A stretch of 64,000 bases of DNA from JAFECT01 sp035551675 (lineage in GTDB: Bacteria > Pseudomonadota > Alphaproteobacteria > Caulobacterales > Caulobacteraceae), in the NCBI GenBank assembly GCA_035551675.1, contig DASZMV010000005.1, positions 74,188 to 138,187 of the forward strand, in the 5' to 3' direction. Made by a program: the position numbers and the translations under genes. Under the pieces are notes generated by a model. That model saw only the letters and a list, made by a program, of their open reading frames with translations. It did not search any database and was not told the DNA's origin. This document shows positions 60,651 to 64,000 of the stretch, piece after piece (position 1 is the first letter of the stretch; each line of letters opens with the position of its first letter).

Positions 60651-61814
60651 ATGTCACGACCGATCGGTGAGGAAGCGCGCGAGGACCTGACCGCACGCGG
60701 TTATTCGCGGCGACAACTGGCAGGCATCGCCGCGGTGTTCGGCGTCGGCGCGATCGCCGCGACCTCGGGTCGCCCAAGCTGGGCCGCCATCGAAATGCCG
60801 GCGCCGACGCCTAACGCCAAGGTGCGCATCGACAAGAACGAGTGCTGGACCGGACCGATGAAGGTCGGCCAGGCGGCGGCGGTGGCCATGGTCGCGCAGG
60901 GCAACCGTTACTTCCCCAACGACGCGCGCAACGACCTGCTGCACGCCGTATCCGCCGTGGAAGGCATTCCGGCCGATCACGTGTCGCCGTGGCCCGGCTC
61001 GAGCGACGCCCTCTGTCGCGCCGTCGTGACCTTCTGTTCGCCGAAGCGCGGCCTGGTTACCGCCGATCCGGTGTTCGAACTCGCGGGCGCGACGGCCGAC
61101 TGGCTGGGCGCGCCGGTGAAGCGCGTACCGCTGACGCCCGACTATCGCCACGACGTGAAGGCGATGCTGGCCGCCGACCCCAACGCCGGCGCCTATTACA
61201 TCTGCTCACCCAACAATCCGACCGGAACGCTGACGCCGATCGAGGACATCGACTGGCTGGTGGCGAACAAACCCGACGGCGCCTTCGTGATCGTGGACGA
61301 AGCCTATATCCATTTCGCCGACGTTCCGTCCGCCTCGCGGCTGGTGACGGAAGGTAAGGACGTGGTGGTGCTGCGCACCTTCTCCAAGGTGTTCGGCATG
61401 GCGGGCCTGCGCATGGGTTACATGATGGCGCGCCCTGAGGTGATCCGGACGATGCAGCGCTACGACGGCGGCATGACCTCCGGCGCCTTGTGCGTCACCA
61501 CCCTCGCTTGCGCCGTCGCCAGCCTCACCGCCCGGGACGAGATCGCCGCCCGCAAGGCCCAGCTGCGCGAGACGCGTGCGATGACGGTCGAGCACGTGAA
61601 GAAACGCGGCCTGAGCGTCGTGCCGAGCGAAGCCAATATGATCATGATCGACTGGAAGACGAAGTCGGCGGGAGACATGCGCGACGCGTTCCGCGCGCAG
61701 GGGGTGGAGATCGGGCGGGTGTTTCCCGCGTGGCCGACGCACTCGCGGGTGAGCATCGGGTCGATGGACGACATGAAAGCGTTCTGCGCGACGTTGGACC
61801 GGATCTGGGTCTAA
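60651..61814 (+). CDS. Tat-exported HisC-like PLP aminotransferase
   Basis: 387 residues. Residues 1-45 carry a twin-arginine signal (YSRRQLAGIAAVFGVGAIAA, then GRPSWAA). The fold-type I PLP domain follows: NECWTGP, GSSDALCRAVVTFC, the PLP Asn/Asp/Tyr in CSPNNPTGTLTP and VIVDEAYIHF, and the Schiff-base Lys in LRTFSKVFGMAGLRMGY. This is histidinol-phosphate aminotransferase-like, but with a Tat signal. The real substrate in the periplasm is unknown. GGGAGG 5 nt upstream supports the start at 60651. Confidence 0.88.
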   Translation: MSRPIGEEAREDLTARGYSRRQLAGIAAVFGVGAIAATSGRPSWAAIEMPAPTPNAKVRIDKNECWTGPMKVGQAAAVAMVAQGNRYFPNDARNDLLHAVSAVEGIPADHVSPWPGSSDALCRAVVTFCSPKRGLVTADPVFELAGATADWLGAPVKRVPLTPDYRHDVKAMLAADPNAGAYYICSPNNPTGTLTPIEDIDWLVANKPDGAFVIVDEAYIHFADVPSASRLVTEGKDVVVLRTFSKVFGMAGLRMGYMMARPEVIRTMQRYDGGMTSGALCVTTLACAVASLTARDEIAARKAQLRETRAMTVEHVKKRGLSVVPSEANMIMIDWKTKSAGDMRDAFRAQGVEIGRVFPAWPTHSRVSIGSMDDMKAFCATLDRIWV

Positions 61815-61826
61815 CCTTTCTAAATT

Positions 61827-61971
61827 CCGCTCATCCCCGCGAAAGCGGGGACCCAGGTTTTTAACGCGGGATGCGCTGCCACGACTCCGAGTGGCCGCAG
61901 TCGAACTGAAACATCGCTCGGATCAGCGTCAGCTAAAACGCCTGGGTCCCCGCTTTCGCGGGGATGAGCGG
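61827..61971. repeat. 145-bp inverted-repeat element, copy 2
   Basis: The same 30-bp perfect arms as at 5811-5960, at 61827-61856 and 61942-61971, with an unrelated 85-bp centre. The right arm again ends 2 bp before the TAA of the minus-strand gene (macro domain, stop 61974-61976). Confidence 0.95.
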
Positions 61972-61973
61972 TG

Positions 61974-62474
61974 TTAGGAGTGGGACAGGATCGCTTCCCG
62001 CATCTGCCTCGCGCAGACGTCCGGTGGGACGCCGCCGACGCCCGTGCCCATGCCCGGAAAGGCGATGGTTTCGATCATGCCTTCCGCCACGCGTAGGGCC
62101 GCGGTGATCGCGCGGCGCGGGTGGTCGGTGTCGGGGCCGAGGATCATCGGCGTGCGCATGGTCGGTGCGGAAATGAGCCAGGGGACCGTCGCATCGCCAG
62201 TTTCGACCATCAGCGCCTTTCCTACCGGCATTTCCCCACCGAAGCGTGTCGCGATGGCGGAGCGGACCCGGGCTTCGATGCCGGCGAAACGTTTGGCGTA
62301 GAGTGCGTCGATGCCGCCGCGCATGTAGCCGAGACTGTTGGCGGGGCTGACCATCGCATCGCAGGCGACATCGAAGATCGAGCCGTGATGGATGCTCACG
62401 TTGCACAGGTCGCCGCAGTGCGCGCGCCAGGCGTTGGCGAGATCTGCGTCCATGGCGGTCAGCACGATCTTCAT
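61974..62474 (-). CDS. Macro domain protein
   Basis: 166 residues. The ADP-ribose-binding loops are visible: VSPANSLGYMRGGIDALY (loop 1) and AFPGMGTGVGGVPPDVCA (phosphate loop). The N-terminal IVLTAMDADLANAWRAHCG is the usual beta strand. Macro domains bind or remove ADP-ribose from proteins or nucleic acids. Its start overlaps the mutY stop by 4 bp (ATGA), so it is co-translated with a DNA glycosylase. Confidence 0.92.
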   Translation of the reverse strand: MKIVLTAMDADLANAWRAHCGDLCNVSIHHGSIFDVACDAMVSPANSLGYMRGGIDALYAKRFAGIEARVRSAIATRFGGEMPVGKALMVETGDATVPWLISAPTMRTPMILGPDTDHPRRAITAALRVAEGMIETIAFPGMGTGVGGVPPDVCARQMREAILSHS

Positions 62475-63514
62475 AGGGCCGCCCTTGCCGCTTTCAGAAA
62501 CACGCTCGGCAAAGCCTGCAGATCTGCGCGCGGCGACCAGATCAAACCCTCGACCTTGCGCGCCGGTTTCGCACGCCGCACCGAAAGCGTGAGCGCGAAG
62601 TGGGTGAAGACGTGTTCAATGCTTCCCGCGTCGTGCCACGCGGCCGCCACCGGGGCCGCGTCGATAGCCTCCGCTTCCGACCACGGCTTTGCGCGCCAAT
62701 CGCTGGTCGGCAGCGCCAGCATGCCGCCGAGCAGTCCCTTGGGCGGGCGACGCACCAGCGCGACTTCGCCGTTGCGTTCGAGTACATAGGCGACGCCGTA
62801 GCGGCGCGGCTTCGCCTTGCGCGCGTCGCGGCGCGGCCACGCGTCCGGCGTATCACTCGCATGGGCCGCGCATGCCGATGACAGCGGACAACGATCGCAG
62901 AGCGGCGCCTTCGGTCGGCAGATGACAGCGCCCAGGTCCATCATCGCCTGCGCCCAGTCCCCCGGCCGCTGGTCCGACGCGAGCGTCTCGGCGAGACGCT
63001 TCAACTCGGGCTTCACGCGCGGCAGCGGCGCGTCCACCGCGAACAGGCGCGCGACCACGCGCTCCACATTGCCGTCGACCACATTGGCGGCACGGTCGAA
63101 GGCGATAGCCGCCACCGCCGCTGCGGTGTAGGCGCCGACGCCCGGCAGCGCGCGCAGACCGTCTTCCGTGTCGGGAAATACGCCGCCGTGATCGGCCGCC
63201 ACCGCGCGGGCGCAGGCGATCAGATTGCGCGCGCGCGCGTAGTAACCAAGGCCCGCCCAGGCGGCCATGACCGCGCCCTCCTCGGCGGCGGCGAGGGCCT
63301 CGACCGTGGGCCAGCGGCGGGTGAATTCGAGGAAGTACGGGATCGCGTGCGGCACGGTGGTCTGCTGCAGCATCACCTCCGACAGCCACACCCGGTAGGG
63401 ATCGGCGCGGACGCCCGCCGCGTGCGCCTCGGGCCCCACCCGCCAGGGCAGGTCCCGCGCGTTGGCGTCGTACCAGGCGAGCAGTTTGCGGCGGAGAGGG
63501 CGGGCGTCGGGCAC
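62471..63514 (-). CDS. mutY: A/G-specific adenine glycosylase
   Basis: 347 residues. It removes adenine paired with 8-oxoguanine. The HhH-GPD helix is LRALPGVGAYTAAAVAAIAFDRAANVVDGNVERVVAR, with the catalytic Asp in VVDGN. The [4Fe-4S] ligands are CRPKAPLCDRCPLSSAC (C-x6-C-x2-C-x5-C). The Nudix-like MutY C-domain recognises the oxidised base (VAYVLERNGEVALVRRPPKGLLGGMLALP). It diverges from the DUF721 gene. Confidence 0.96.
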   Translation of the reverse strand: MPDARPLRRKLLAWYDANARDLPWRVGPEAHAAGVRADPYRVWLSEVMLQQTTVPHAIPYFLEFTRRWPTVEALAAAEEGAVMAAWAGLGYYARARNLIACARAVAADHGGVFPDTEDGLRALPGVGAYTAAAVAAIAFDRAANVVDGNVERVVARLFAVDAPLPRVKPELKRLAETLASDQRPGDWAQAMMDLGAVICRPKAPLCDRCPLSSACAAHASDTPDAWPRRDARKAKPRRYGVAYVLERNGEVALVRRPPKGLLGGMLALPTSDWRAKPWSEAEAIDAAPVAAAWHDAGSIEHVFTHFALTLSVRRAKPARKVEGLIWSPRADLQALPSVFLKAARAAL

Positions 63515-63592
63515 GACCTTTTGGTAGCCCGCTCCTTCGCGCCGGTCATCCGCGCACGGGGCCGCAGGCGCTGATCCCCAGCTTATCCACAG

Positions 63593-63601
63593 GCCACTTC
63601 C
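63593..63601 (+). promoter_or_regulatory. Perfect DnaA box in the mutY/dciA intergenic region
   Basis: TTATCCACA at 63593-63601 matches the DnaA consensus, in the 153-bp divergent region between mutY and the DUF721/DciA gene. Only one box was found, so it is a regulator site candidate, not an origin. Confidence 0.6.
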
Positions 63602-63667
63602 CCAGTGCGCGGGCGGTGCGACCCGGGCGGTCCTCGCTCCCGGCGCTCGGGAAGGCTAAAACAGCCC

Positions 63668-64000
63668 ATGCCCAGCCGCCGCCTGCCGACGCCCGAGGAG
63701 ACCCGCCGCATTCTGGCGGAGAAGCGGACGCGGCCGCCGCGTCGGCCGCCGCCGGTCGCCGGTCGCACCCTGGCCCCCCTGATCAAGGCGCTGGACGCCC
63801 GCTTCGGCCAGGGCCCCGAAGGGCTGAAGGCGCGCTGGCGCGAGATCGCCGGCGAGGCCCTGGCCGCCCGCACCGAACCCGCCAGACTCAGCAAACCGCG
63901 CAACGGCGGCGGCGCGGTGCTGGAGCTGAAGGTCGACGGTCCGGCGGCGGCCCTGATCCAGCACCGGGCCAGCGAGATATTGGCGCGGGTCAATCTGTTC
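63668..64000 (+). CDS. DUF721/DciA-like protein, partial
   Basis: 111 codons to the window end, open. LAPLIKALDARFGQGPEGLKARWREIAGEALAART, then LSKPRNGGGAVLELKVDGPAAALIQHRASEILARVN, fits the DUF721 (DciA) core, whose members load or recruit the replicative helicase DnaB in bacteria without DnaC. The ATG at 63668 begins MPSRRLPTPEETRRIL. The end lies outside the window. A DnaA box precedes it, which would fit a replication role. Confidence 0.85.
   Translation, partial: MPSRRLPTPEETRRILAEKRTRPPRRPPPVAGRTLAPLIKALDARFGQGPEGLKARWREIAGEALAARTEPARLSKPRNGGGAVLELKVDGPAAALIQHRASEILARVNLF

Overview
This is about 64 kb of high-GC chromosome from an alphaproteobacterium, most probably a member of Caulobacterales. 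The clearest signs are a CcrM-type GANTC methyltransferase of the Caulobacter size and domain order, several small alpha-type flagellins with FlaG, a circularly permuted two-piece tmRNA beside an alpha-type SspB, and many alphaproteobacterial DUF families (DUF1285, DUF2171, DUF2849, DUF934, DUF992, DUF4169). Codon use is uniform. I see no prophage, integrase, transposase, tRNA or rRNA, so this looks like core chromosome. Species-level assignment is not possible from reading alone.

Layout. 1-4066: a partial flagellin, FlaG, a second flagellin and a large FkbH-type HAD protein. 4092-5769: thyA-folA (folA seems to start at CTG) and a GIY-YIG protein. 5963-11994: a TPR/GT41-like glycosyltransferase, galE, Mrp and miaA. 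12097-16659: the ssrA tmRNA, sspB, a caspase-like C13 lipoprotein, a RusA-like nuclease and fumC. 16916-22534: GST-rhomboid-DUF4169, transporters, RidA, Coq4. 22567-25477: a GxxExxY gene inside inverted repeats, then a UvrD/PcrA helicase. 25996-30897: apt, the cytochrome bc1 operon petABC, trmL and hemF. 31073-37912: a four-gene minus-strand set (amidotransferase, CCA-type transferase, Nudix, DUF1285), an orphan MoxR ATPase, GNAT, enoyl-CoA hydratase and MBL hydrolase. 38098-44550: a protein with five copies of a four-cysteine repeat, dihydroorotase, GT9, YgfZ and an acyltransferase.

44633-54963 is a sulfur block. cysG, a DUF2849 gene, cysI, a DUF934-CysH fusion and cysK form one overlapping minus-strand operon with a divergent LysR gene and a structured leader. 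Ferredoxin-NADP reductase follows, then metB and metX. metX lies behind a SAM-I riboswitch with a readable promoter and a stem that can cover its ribosome binding site. Together these genes take sulfite/APS to sulfide, cysteine and cystathionine. 55079-64000 carries a secreted methyltransferase-like protein, tag-rnhB, ccrM, a Tat-exported HisC-like aminotransferase, macro domain-mutY and the start of a DUF721/DciA gene.

The most unusual signal is in the intergenic DNA. All nine convergent gaps longer than about 150 bp hold an inverted-repeat element (eight clear, one degenerate), from at least four unrelated families. One family is modular: an outer arm of about 9-bp ACACGAAGG-like units, an inner arm of GAACCACAC-like units, and a core of two small hairpins. 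In one copy (22567-23030) the same outer arms enclose a GxxExxY gene whose first codons are themselves arm sequence. This looks like a family of small mobile or amplifying elements with an occasional protein cargo.
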